Source of the DNA: Snodgrassella alvi_G
Lineage (GTDB): Bacteria; Pseudomonadota; Gammaproteobacteria; Burkholderiales; Neisseriaceae
Direction: 5' to 3'
DNA length: 64,000 bases
NCBI GenBank assembly: GCA_946478525.1
Contig: CAMLCH010000009.1
Coordinates: forward strand, 3,006 to 67,005
The number at the start of each line of letters is the position of its first letter. The stretch's first letter is position 1. The notes beneath the pieces are model-generated. The model was given only the letters and a program-made list of their open reading frames with translations. It was not told the DNA's origin and ran no database searches. The position numbers and the translations under genes are program-made. This document shows positions 18,012-26,141 of this stretch, in pieces.

Positions 18012-18769
18012 CAAAACTTATTCATTTCGAACATCCCTTATCTGAGCGTGTACGCAATTTTTTGCGTATTGCTCATTTATTCAGGCATTTTCATGAAGTC
18101 AGCATCCGTACTGAAGCATGGGCTCATCATTGTGCATTATTTTCACTGTTCGAAATTATGGAAGCTGCGGCACGTGCTGAATTGAAACTGGATATATTGC
18201 AGGAACTTGAGCGACAAAAAGGTCTGGCACGACAACAGAATGAAGAAGGACAGTTTTTATTAGATAGTATTCAGACAGCAATGACCAATCTGCAAAATGT
18301 ACAACAAAAATTTGGTCAGCATTTGCGAGAGAATGAATGGCTGATGGCGATTAAACAACGAATGTTTGTTCCCGGTGGAACCAGCCCTTATGATTTACCA
18401 TCATACTATTACTGGCAACAAAAAAAACCCGCTGAGCGCGAACAACAATTACAAGAATGGATTCAAAGCTTATTGCCAACCTACGAGGCAATCAATCTAC
18501 TATTAAAAATATTGCATCAAAATAGTCTGTCAGTTGATTGTATTGCAACAGCCGGAAGCTATAAACATAATAGTCTTGGTCAAAATATTCATCTGTTAAG
18601 TATTGATGTGGCAGAGGATACTGAAGCCTTACCAGAAGTTTCAGCCAATAAATATTTTACCCACATTCGCTTTTTACAAGCTTCACAAGAACAGGCTCGA
18701 GGCTTAGTATTAACTAAAGATATTCCGTTTACCCTGATTATGTACAGCTTTGATCCGGTAATTAAGTAA
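18008..18769 (+). CDS. zapD: Cell division protein ZapD (DUF1342)
   Basis: The 253-residue protein opens with FEHPLSERVRNFLRIAHLF and is mostly helical, as in ZapD, which cross-links FtsZ filaments at the division septum. The lengths and the coaE-zapD-yacG neighbourhood match the order known in many gamma- and betaproteobacteria. It overlaps coaE by ATGA, and its TAA stop shares a base with the yacG start, so expression of the three should be coupled. Confidence 0.94.
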   Translation: MTKLIHFEHPLSERVRNFLRIAHLFRHFHEVSIRTEAWAHHCALFSLFEIMEAAARAELKLDILQELERQKGLARQQNEEGQFLLDSIQTAMTNLQNVQQKFGQHLRENEWLMAIKQRMFVPGGTSPYDLPSYYYWQQKKPAEREQQLQEWIQSLLPTYEAINLLLKILHQNSLSVDCIATAGSYKHNSLGQNIHLLSIDVAEDTEALPEVSANKYFTHIRFLQASQEQARGLVLTKDIPFTLIMYSFDPVIK

Positions 18770-18930
18770 TGAATGAAAAAAAACGAACTGTTCTATGCCC
18801 CAACTGCGGTAAAAGTGTGCTTTGGTCTACAACCAACCCCTTTCGCCCGTTCTGCTCAGAGCGTTGTAAGATGATCGATTTAGGTGCTTGGGCCAGTGAA
18901 GATTATAATCTACCCGCCGAAGAAGATTAG
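18769..18930 (+). CDS. yacG: DNA gyrase inhibitor YacG (zinc-ribbon protein)
   Basis: This 53-residue protein has the four zinc ligands Cys10, Cys13, Cys29 and Cys33 in the pattern CPNC...FCSERC, then the family's GAWASEDY segment and an acidic tail. YacG of E. coli binds GyrB and inhibits gyrase; here the role is inferred from the family. The ATG at 18769 uses the last base of the zapD stop codon. It is the last gene of the pilus-coaE-zapD-yacG operon. Confidence 0.95.
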   Translation: MNEKKRTVLCPNCGKSVLWSTTNPFRPFCSERCKMIDLGAWASEDYNLPAEED

Positions 18931-19119
18931 CCTTTAATTTGCTTTATTAACAACGTTTAATATCATTGGCATTGATTACGATCAATTTGACTGGTATTTA
19001 GAACGATTAAAACTCATCGTTCAATTTGCGACGGGACTTTATCCCTCAAAAGAGACAGAACATATCGCGCTAGCTGCATCATAAGTTGGCAATCCCGACT
19101 ATAGAAAGTAGTAATCGTT

Positions 19120-19221
19120 CATGATATAGCAAATACGATCATTTTTTTTGCGTCCGATTTAGCCGGTCATAGTACGATACAAAATATTGTCGTGGATGGT
19201 GGTACTACATTAGACGTTTAA
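19120..19221 (+). pseudogene. C-terminal relic of a short-chain dehydrogenase
   Basis: From 19120 the frame reads HDIANTIIFFASDLAGHS followed by TIQNIVVDGGTTLDV and a stop at 19219. This is the typical C-terminal end of SDR-family reductases (IANAIVFLASD...ITGQ...VDGG). No matching Rossmann part with TGxxxGxG is visible upstream, where several stops interrupt. The rest of the gene has been deleted or eroded. It sits beside an AraC regulator and an exporter gene, so it may be debris from the same acquired module. Confidence 0.75.
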
Positions 19222-19491
19222 ATATAGAAATAATGATTATTTAGTTATCAAAAATCAGGATTCGCCTACTGATAAAGCATAGAGCTTCTGTAGCAACCTG
19301 TTCTTACCGCTCCTGAATTTATGTTGTTATCACGCCGACAACCGGATTTTCCCAGCATTTTTTATATGCTGCTTTAACCTTACTTTACTGCTGGTTGCGC
19401 TGCTGTCATATCACAAGAAATTGTTGTGCTTAAAGTGACAATAATTATGCATTGCCCTAAGTTAAAAGCGAATATACTTTTCTGTAGAGAT

Positions 19492-20346
19492 TTATTTTAT
19501 TAATTTACTATTAATATGATTATCATTTTGGATAGAAGTGTGAGTAAAGTTTCGCCACGACAGACGATTTCTCATGGCTTTTTGGTAGTTTCCCGGGGTT
19601 ACCCTGAAATTTCGTCGGAAAATAGCAATAAACCCGCTTATATTGTCATAACCTAAATATAAAGATATTTCTGTGATTGGTTTTCCGGCAGCAAGCAATT
19701 CTAACGCTTTTAACATGCGCAGTTTTTGACGCCATTCTGTGAAATTAAACCCGGTTTCATTGGTAAATCGACGTGTTAATGAGCGTCGGGAAATGCCAGC
19801 CCAAATGCCCCAGTCGTTAATTTTTCTATCATCACTAGGATTATTACACAATGCTAATGCGATTTTTAACAGACGCATATCTTTTGGCATTGGAAGTGCT
19901 AGCTCAACTTGGGGCATTGTTCTAATCTCGTCCAGGATTACGGCAATTAATCGCTGCTGTTCCGGTTCCAGTTCTGAATTATGCCATGACATGGTTCGTG
20001 TAATTGCTTCACGCAATAAGTCAGATAATTCTAAAACACATGGTTTGACAGGTAGCTTAGTACATGCGTTTTCTTGTATATAGATGCTCCATCCTTCGAA
20101 TGGCCCATGTGATCCAAGAAGACTATGTTGTACATGCGGAGGTATCCAGACACCATGAGTTGCGGGCACTACCCATTGACAATTTTCTGCTTCAATTGAA
20201 ATTAAACCCCGTAATGTTCCGAGTAATTGTCCTCTCGAATGAGCATGACGTTGTGTGACTCTTTGTGAAGAATGGCTGACTGTCGATACGATCATCGGTT
20301 CGCTATCAGAAGAAGCAATCTGTGGAGAAATAAGTGGAGTATTCAT
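19492..20346 (-). CDS. AraC-family transcriptional regulator with cupin-type sensor domain
   Basis: This 284-residue protein has an N-terminal cupin-like sensor segment (residues about 30-130, with QRHAHSRGQLLGTLRG and VVPATHGVWIPPHVQHS) and a C-terminal pair of helix-turn-helices. The second carries the AraC signature ITEISLYLGYDNISGFIAIF followed by RRNFRVTPGNYQK. It is divergent from the MFS exporter, with about 200 bases between starts, and this arrangement usually means it regulates the exporter. Its ligand is unknown. I saw no clear direct-repeat operator in the intergenic region. Confidence 0.9.
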   Translation of the reverse strand: MNTPLISPQIASSDSEPMIVSTVSHSSQRVTQRHAHSRGQLLGTLRGLISIEAENCQWVVPATHGVWIPPHVQHSLLGSHGPFEGWSIYIQENACTKLPVKPCVLELSDLLREAITRTMSWHNSELEPEQQRLIAVILDEIRTMPQVELALPMPKDMRLLKIALALCNNPSDDRKINDWGIWAGISRRSLTRRFTNETGFNFTEWRQKLRMLKALELLAAGKPITEISLYLGYDNISGFIAIFRRNFRVTPGNYQKAMRNRLSWRNFTHTSIQNDNHINSKLIK

Positions 20347-20548
20347 TTATATGGCCCCGATGGGATATTTTGTGGCTTAAATTGGTTAGTAAAACGCTAT
20401 TCTACTGACTATCATGAAGTCTCCTTAATGGTATTGAAGATAGCAAGTTAGCAATAAATAGATAAGTTGTAGATGAGCAAAATAATAGTTTTTTATACAA
20501 ATTTATTGGTTATTTTCAAATTTATTAATTGTTTAGAGAGAGTTTGAC

Positions 20549-21940
20549 ATGGCACAATCAATTGAGCTGACGGCCGCGGAAAGAAAGCTAGTGTTCGCTA
20601 TAACGCTATCTAGTATATTGCCATTACTAGATAGCAGCATTGTTAATGTTATTTTATCTTCAATTTCCAATGACATTAATGCCTCTTATGCTTATATACA
20701 ATGGGCTGTTACAGTATATATGCTGGCTTGTGCTACGGGTATATTATTATCCCCTTATATACATGAAAATTTTGGGCTCAAGAAAGCATGGATATACTCA
20801 ATTTTCGTTTTTCTTGTAGGCTCTGTATTGGTTGGCTTTTCATATAATCTGCTTTCTTTGCTCTTATTTAGAGGTTTACAAGGTTTTGGTGCAGGGATTT
20901 TAATTCCTATTACTCAATCCACAATAGCAACTTATTTTGGTAAGGAGAGACTAAAACCAATTATGGCATTGATTGCTATTCCGTCAGTCTTTGCTCCTGC
21001 ACTAGGACCAATTTTTGGAGCTGTCATATCGGAACAATTAAATTGGAGAATAGCTTTTTTTATCAACATACCTTTAGTGCTTGTGGCTGTTTTCTTTGGT
21101 AGGACGACAATACCTGACAATAGAACGTCTAAATACAATTTGAATATTTATGTATTTATGACATTCCTAATCGCTTTAATATTATTTTTTATCTCTATTA
21201 AAAATATCGCTTCTGGGCATTTTTTTGATGTTTTTAATATTATTATGCTGGTTTTAGGGACTGGCTTGATGATACTTTCGATTCTTGTTAACAATAGGTC
21301 GGATATTAAACTGGTCGATTTAAGTGCCTTTAGTAGCGCTCAATATTCACTGGCAATAATGATGGGGTTTCTGACGTCGCTTATCTTTTTTGGTTTTATG
21401 ATTTTTTTTCCTTTAATAAAAACAATAAATGATAATATTCCTATCACCTATATTGGTTTGCTGCTCGCTTTACAGGGTGTAGGTGCCTGGCTAGCTAGAA
21501 AATTTATTTATCAAAGTTTAAGTGAAATAAATTCATTTTTAATTATTGGCGTTGGATTAATATTCTCTGCCATAAGTATATTAATAATTCAAATCGGCGG
21601 AAACTTATCAGAAATTATTGGCTTTATAGTTCGAGGTTCTGGGTTGGGTATTGCGACGATTGCTGTTCTCTCTTCTCCATTCGAATTTTGCGATAAAAAT
21701 CAAATCAAGGACACGAGTGCTGTCACGCGTGTTGTACAGCAGATTGGCGGCGCATTTGGGGGAGTATTATCAGGAATACTTATCTATCTGACGCAAGCTC
21801 AAATAATTTCAGTAAACAATGCTTACCATGTCATGTTTTTTGTCTCTCTTGTATTTGGTGTTATTGCCGTTATTGCCTATACTTTCTTTGGTCGAATGGA
21901 TAAAATAGCCTGTGGTGAGATCAAATCGGATCATCATTAA
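20549..21940 (+). CDS. MFS exporter, DHA2 (EmrB/QacA-like) family
   Basis: The 463-residue polytopic membrane protein has the DHA2 opening LDSSIVNVILSSIS (motif D1 variant), IQWAVTVYMLACAT, the motif B/C stretch FRGLQGFGAGILIP, and APALGPIFGAVI. It is likely a proton-driven drug or metabolite exporter. It is shorter than typical 14-span EmrB proteins (about 500 residues), but about 14 hydrophobic segments can still be counted. The start has a good Shine-Dalgarno (GAGAGAG). The DNA is AT-richer than the surrounding housekeeping genes and rich in Ile/Phe codons, in line with transfer. It is divergent from the AraC gene and 47 bases before the next ABC gene on the same strand. Confidence 0.88.
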   Translation: MAQSIELTAAERKLVFAITLSSILPLLDSSIVNVILSSISNDINASYAYIQWAVTVYMLACATGILLSPYIHENFGLKKAWIYSIFVFLVGSVLVGFSYNLLSLLLFRGLQGFGAGILIPITQSTIATYFGKERLKPIMALIAIPSVFAPALGPIFGAVISEQLNWRIAFFINIPLVLVAVFFGRTTIPDNRTSKYNLNIYVFMTFLIALILFFISIKNIASGHFFDVFNIIMLVLGTGLMILSILVNNRSDIKLVDLSAFSSAQYSLAIMMGFLTSLIFFGFMIFFPLIKTINDNIPITYIGLLLALQGVGAWLARKFIYQSLSEINSFLIIGVGLIFSAISILIIQIGGNLSEIIGFIVRGSGLGIATIAVLSSPFEFCDKNQIKDTSAVTRVVQQIGGAFGGVLSGILIYLTQAQIISVNNAYHVMFFVSLVFGVIAVIAYTFFGRMDKIACGEIKSDHH

Positions 21941-21987
21941 TCAATTCACCACGTTTTATGTACTAAATTTTCGTAGAAATCAATTTC

Positions 21988-22905
21988 ATGACGACCCCCG
22001 CCCTTTTAATCGAACAGGCAGTTAAAACCTATGCCAATGGTTTTACAGCACTGAAAGGTGTTAGTTTTAGTGTACAACCGGGAGAATTTTTTGGGTTACT
22101 CGGCCCGAATGGCGCCGGGAAGACTACCTTAATTTCTGCCATGGCCGGACTTAATAAGCTAAGTTCTGGAAAAATTACCATCTGTGGTCACGATGTAAAA
22201 CGTGAACCCAACATTACCCGCAAATTGCTGGGTGTAGTACCACAGGAATTGGTTTTTGATCCGTTTTTAAGTGTGCGTGAAGCGCTGCGTTTTCAATCCG
22301 GTTATTTTGGTATCCGTAATAACGATGCATGGATTGATGAGATAATTGTCAATCTGGGACTAACCGACAAAGCCAATACCAATACCCGTAACCTTTCTGG
22401 AGGCATGAAACGCCGAGTAATGGTGGCTTTAGCTTTGGTACACCGCCCGCCGGTTATTGTACTGGATGAACCTACTGCTGGAGTTGATATTGAATTACGG
22501 CAAAATTTATGGGACTTCATCAGTAGATTGAATAAAGACGGTCATACCATTATTCTGACTACCCACTATCTGGAAGAGGCTCAGCTACTGTGTAATCGCA
22601 TTGCCATGTTAAAACAGGGTGAAATGGTTGCTTTGGACAGCACCAGAAATTTATTAGATAACGAATCGGAAATACAACTGGTTATCACACTTGATCAAAC
22701 CCTACCAGTCGAGCTGCGTCAGTATCTGGTTCAGCAAGATGGTAACAGCTTTCAAATTAAACTTAATGATTACAACCAACTACTGAATATTCTACAGAAA
22801 TTAAACGACAATGGCATTAAATTAAAAAACCTGCACATCATGGAAAACGATTTAGAAAATGTATTTTTGCGTTTAACCAGCGATCACATGAAAGGGCAGG
22901 CATGA
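21988..22905 (+). CDS. ABC-2 type exporter, ATP-binding subunit (NodI/YadG-like)
   Basis: The 305-residue ATPase has Walker A GPNGAGKTT at residues 39-47, the signature LSGGMKRRV and Walker B VIVLDEPTAGVD. The roughly 100-residue C-terminal extension is usual for YadG- and CcmA-type ABC-2 ATPases. The following gene, overlapping by four bases, encodes its membrane partner. The exported substrate is unknown. The neighbourhood, ABC-2 pair then bolA-murA, is a recurrent betaproteobacterial order, where the mla genes often sit just upstream; here the exporter module occupies that position instead. Confidence 0.93.
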   Translation: MTTPALLIEQAVKTYANGFTALKGVSFSVQPGEFFGLLGPNGAGKTTLISAMAGLNKLSSGKITICGHDVKREPNITRKLLGVVPQELVFDPFLSVREALRFQSGYFGIRNNDAWIDEIIVNLGLTDKANTNTRNLSGGMKRRVMVALALVHRPPVIVLDEPTAGVDIELRQNLWDFISRLNKDGHTIILTTHYLEEAQLLCNRIAMLKQGEMVALDSTRNLLDNESEIQLVITLDQTLPVELRQYLVQQDGNSFQIKLNDYNQLLNILQKLNDNGIKLKNLHIMENDLENVFLRLTSDHMKGQA

Positions 22906-23663
22906 ATACTGTTGGTTGTTATACCCTGTTCAAAAAAGAAGTATTGCGCTTCTGGAAAGTTGGCATCCAAACTCTGTCTGCACCAATACTGACGGCACTA
23001 TTGTATCAGTTAATATTTGCCCAAGTGATGCAGGGAAGGGCAGATATACTGCCCGGTGTTAGCTATAATGCATTTCTGATTCCAGGTCTGGCAATGATGT
23101 CAATGTTACAAAATGCCTTTGCCAATGCTTCGTCCAGTCTGATTCAATCACGCATTACCGGTAATCTGATTTTTATTCTGTTACCACCTTTAGGTACAGC
23201 TTCTATCTTTTTTGCCTACGTGGGAGCATCAATAATTCGCGGGCTGATGGTGGGTGCAGGGGTGATTACCGTAACTGCCTTTTTCGGGCTGCCTTTACCC
23301 TATTCTGTGAGCTGGATTATTTTATTTGCCCTATTAGGCTGTACAGTAATGGGTACGTTTGGTCTGCTAGCCGGTATTGTGGCTGAAAAATTTGACCAAC
23401 TGGCTTTATTTCAGAATTTTCTGATTATGCCGCTGACCTTTCTGTCAGGGGTTTTCTATTCCATTAACAATTTACCTACTTTCTGGCGTTCTCTCAGTCA
23501 TTTCAATCCTGTTTTCTACATGATTGATGGTTTTCGTTTTGGATTCTTTGGTCAAAGTGATTCTTCCCCGTGGCTAGCCTTAAGTGTAGTCAGTGGTTTT
23601 GCTGTCACCTTATGTATTCTGACTTGCTGCCTGTTAAAATCAGGTTGGAAATTACGCAATTGA
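22902..23663 (+). CDS. ABC-2 type exporter, permease subunit (NodJ/YadH-like)
   Basis: The 253-residue protein has about six membrane spans and the ABC-2 family features LSAPILTALLYQLIFAQVM near the N-terminus and PLTFLSGVFYSINNLP before the last spans. It overlaps its ATPase gene by ATGA, so the two subunits are made in a coupled way and form one transporter. The substrate is not evident. Confidence 0.92.
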   Translation: MNTVGCYTLFKKEVLRFWKVGIQTLSAPILTALLYQLIFAQVMQGRADILPGVSYNAFLIPGLAMMSMLQNAFANASSSLIQSRITGNLIFILLPPLGTASIFFAYVGASIIRGLMVGAGVITVTAFFGLPLPYSVSWIILFALLGCTVMGTFGLLAGIVAEKFDQLALFQNFLIMPLTFLSGVFYSINNLPTFWRSLSHFNPVFYMIDGFRFGFFGQSDSSPWLALSVVSGFAVTLCILTCCLLKSGWKLRN

Positions 23664-23719
23664 ACCGACTAAACCGCTATAATAGCCGACATTTATAAAC
23701 AGTTATTTTCGAGTACATC

Positions 23720-23968
23720 ATGTTGACACCCGAAGAAGTGAAATCCATGATTGCTAACCTGCTACCTTGTGAGTACCTAGAAGTAGAAGGTGATGGTCAT
23801 CATTTTTTTGCCCAAATTGTTTCCAACACATTTGAGGGGAAAAACCGTCTGGCGCGTCATCGCCTGATTAAAGACGGATTAGCTAAACAAATTGCCAGCA
23901 ATGAACTACATGCCCTATCCATCACGACCGCAGCCACACCTGCGGAATGGGCATCTAAACAGCGTTAA
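23720..23968 (+). CDS. BolA/IbaG-family protein
   Basis: The 82-residue protein has the BolA fold signature, with VEGDGHHFFAQIVSNTFEGK followed by RLARHRLIKDGL. The His in this region and the acidic glutaredoxin-facing side resemble IbaG. BolA proteins pair with monothiol glutaredoxins in Fe-S handling. In E. coli ibaG lies directly before murA, as here, with 43 bases between the genes. The length is normal. Confidence 0.93.
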   Translation: MLTPEEVKSMIANLLPCEYLEVEGDGHHFFAQIVSNTFEGKNRLARHRLIKDGLAKQIASNELHALSITTAATPAEWASKQR

Positions 23969-24011
23969 TAAGTCAGGCCATAATATTTACCCTGACCGGT
24001 TGAGAGAACAT

Positions 24012-25271
24012 ATGGAAAAATTAAAAATTCGCGCAAATGGCGCATTAAACGGTGAAATCACCATTTCCGGTGCAAAAAATGCTGCCCTTCCCCTGCTATG
24101 TGCTTCATTACTCACCAGTGAAACGCTGCATCTGACTAATGTACCTATGTTACGCGACGTGAAAACCACGCAAAAACTACTGCAAGGCATGGGTGCGCGA
24201 GTATTAACCGATAACATTCACGAATTTGAGATTAACTGCAACAGTATTAACAACACCTGCGCGCCATATGATCTGGTAAAAACCATGCGTGCCTCCATTC
24301 TGGTACTGGGTCCGACACTGGCACATTTTGGTGAAGCACAAGTTAGTCTGCCTGGTGGTTGTGCTATAGGTTCTCGTCCGGTTGATCAGCATTTAAAAGG
24401 ACTGGAAGCCATGGGTGCAGAAATCAGCATCGAGCATGGCTATGTCAAAGCGCGCGCCCAGCGCCTACAAGGTGCCCATATCGTTATGGACATGGTTACC
24501 GTTACCGGAACAGAAAATCTGTTGATGGCGGCCACCTTAGCCAGTGGCACCACTGTGTTAGAAAATGCTGCGATGGAACCGGAAGTCACCGATTTGGCCA
24601 ACTGCCTAGTCAAAATGGGCGCTAATATTCAGGGAATTGGTACACCAACACTTACCATTCAGGGCGTAGAAAAATTACATGGCTGCACCCATAGTGTTGT
24701 CCCAGATCGAATTGAAGCAGGAACATTTCTCTGTGCAGTAGCAATGGCTGGTGGTAAAGTGGTATTAAAAAATGCTGCACCAAAAACCATGCAAACTGTG
24801 CTAGAAAAACTGACTGAGGCTGGGGCTATTATTGAAACTGGTGAGAACTGGATTAGTATTGATATGCAGCAGCGTCCCAAAGCTATTGATATTCGCACCC
24901 TTCCTTATCCGGCCTTTCCAACTGATATGCAGGCACAATTTATGGCTATGAATGCCATTGCTACCGGCAGCAGCAAAGTTGTTGAAACCATATTTGAAAA
25001 CCGTTTCATGCATGTGCCCGAACTTAACCGTATGGGTGCACGAATTTCTGCCGAAGGTAATACTGCAATCATACAAGGTGTAGAAGAGCTTTCAGGTACA
25101 ACTGTAATGGCTACTGACCTGCGTGCTTCAGCTTGTCTGGTTCTAGCCGGTTTGGTCGCCAGCGGAGAAACCATTGTAGAACGGATCTATCATCTTGATC
25201 GCGGATATGAAAATATCGAACAGAAACTGGGTAATGTTGGTGCAATAATCGAACGTATTAATGACCATTAA
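24012..25271 (+). CDS. murA: UDP-N-acetylglucosamine 1-carboxyvinyltransferase
   Basis: The 419-residue enzyme carries out the first committed step of peptidoglycan synthesis, adding enolpyruvate from PEP to UDP-GlcNAc. The catalytic loop SLPGGCAIGSRPVDQH contains Cys117, the residue attacked by fosfomycin, so the sequence predicts a target of ordinary sensitivity. The start block MEKLKIRANGALNGEITISG and the end DRGYENIEQKL are typical. The frame is open upstream to 23892, but that would overlap bolA, so ATG 24012 is chosen. A terminator hairpin follows 10 bases after the stop. Confidence 0.97.
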   Translation: MEKLKIRANGALNGEITISGAKNAALPLLCASLLTSETLHLTNVPMLRDVKTTQKLLQGMGARVLTDNIHEFEINCNSINNTCAPYDLVKTMRASILVLGPTLAHFGEAQVSLPGGCAIGSRPVDQHLKGLEAMGAEISIEHGYVKARAQRLQGAHIVMDMVTVTGTENLLMAATLASGTTVLENAAMEPEVTDLANCLVKMGANIQGIGTPTLTIQGVEKLHGCTHSVVPDRIEAGTFLCAVAMAGGKVVLKNAAPKTMQTVLEKLTEAGAIIETGENWISIDMQQRPKAIDIRTLPYPAFPTDMQAQFMAMNAIATGSSKVVETIFENRFMHVPELNRMGARISAEGNTAIIQGVEELSGTTVMATDLRASACLVLAGLVASGETIVERIYHLDRGYENIEQKLGNVGAIIERINDH

Positions 25272-25280
25272 TTAATTTAG

Positions 25281-25316
25281 TATAAGGCTGTTAGAGTTTA
25301 CTCAAACAGCCTTATA
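25281..25316 (+). terminator. Hairpin after murA, probable terminator
   Basis: A 12-bp perfect stem (25281-25292 with 25305-25316) surrounds a loop that can itself pair GAGT with ACTC. It lies 10 bases after murA and faces the convergent yciI remnant, so it may act in both directions. The T-run is weak. Confidence 0.65.
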
Positions 25317-25389
25317 GTAGAAACCATTTTGCTAAAGTAATTATTAAATCTACTGTTAAGCCTAAATCAGGGAAGTTCCTTTTACCAAT

Positions 25390-25677
25390 CTATTCATATA
25401 AATTTATCAAAGCCATTGGCATATTTATTAGGCATAAATTCAATAATATTGTAATGAGCATTTTATGAATATAAAAAGGATCTTCTTTCATTATGGCTAT
25501 GACTTCTTCTTTATTATCTGCACGACAAAGAATAACGCTACCGGTTCGTGGCTCTTTTCTTCCTGACGCAATAAAATGACCTGAACCATAATATTTATCT
25601 AAATAGTTTATATGTTGCGACAAATATTTTTCAATTTTATCAATTGGTTGCAAATAACTTAACAACATTATAAACAT
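25390..25677 (-). pseudogene. YciI-family protein with a one-base frameshift near the C-terminus
   Basis: The first 70 residues (MFIMLLSYLQPIDKIEKYL, then YYGSGHFIASGRKEPRTGSV and EDPFYIHK) match the YciI family, small proteins with an active-site His and Asp. The annotated frame then runs into a non-family tail ending MALINLYE. The alternative frame at the same place reads AHYNIIEFMPNKYANGFDKF and then stops at 25394, exactly the family ending. One additional A in the AAAA run around 25463-25466 would restore the full-length protein. It is either a recent null mutation, a phase-variable tract or an assembly error. Residual function cannot be judged. Confidence 0.85.
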
Positions 25678-26141
25678 AACATTTCCTCAGCAGCACACAA
25701 TATCTGTATTTTATTTTATAAAACATCAATTTAATAAAAACATTCACGATAGATTATCAACATATTGGCATCTAATACTTATTTTTATCACCATTGCTAT
25801 TATTTTCTCAATGCGTATTTTAAATAACTAAGGTGAAATTTTGCTGAAATAAATTTTATTACTAAAATCAATTTTAATTTTTCCAGAATAGCTCTATACC
25901 TAAAAATAGATATATCTTTATAATTAAAAACAGTAATTGCAGTCACAATTAATCTTATTTTTAATAAATATCCGTTTATCAGCCTTTTTAAAACTATTCC
26001 ATCTTAAATTCACACCAATACCAAAAAAAGCATATCACTAATCCATCAATTATTAATATAATTTCTCACCAAATTAACATAAATCAAGTATATTGCTGAT
26101 AACGCCAGCAAGTAATATCATCACACAGACCTTCTTCTAAC
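25678..26141. other. AT-rich intergenic region between yciI and ppc
   Basis: About 460 bases containing the divergent promoters of yciI and ppc. I see no coding sequence or clear operator. The composition is strongly AT-rich, with many poly-A and poly-T runs. Confidence 0.4.

Noticed and set aside
24905..25174. Long frames antisense to murA, and similar ones antisense to gapA, hmuU, the receptors and mtrD
   Set aside because: They lie wholly inside well-identified genes on the other strand and show no family features.
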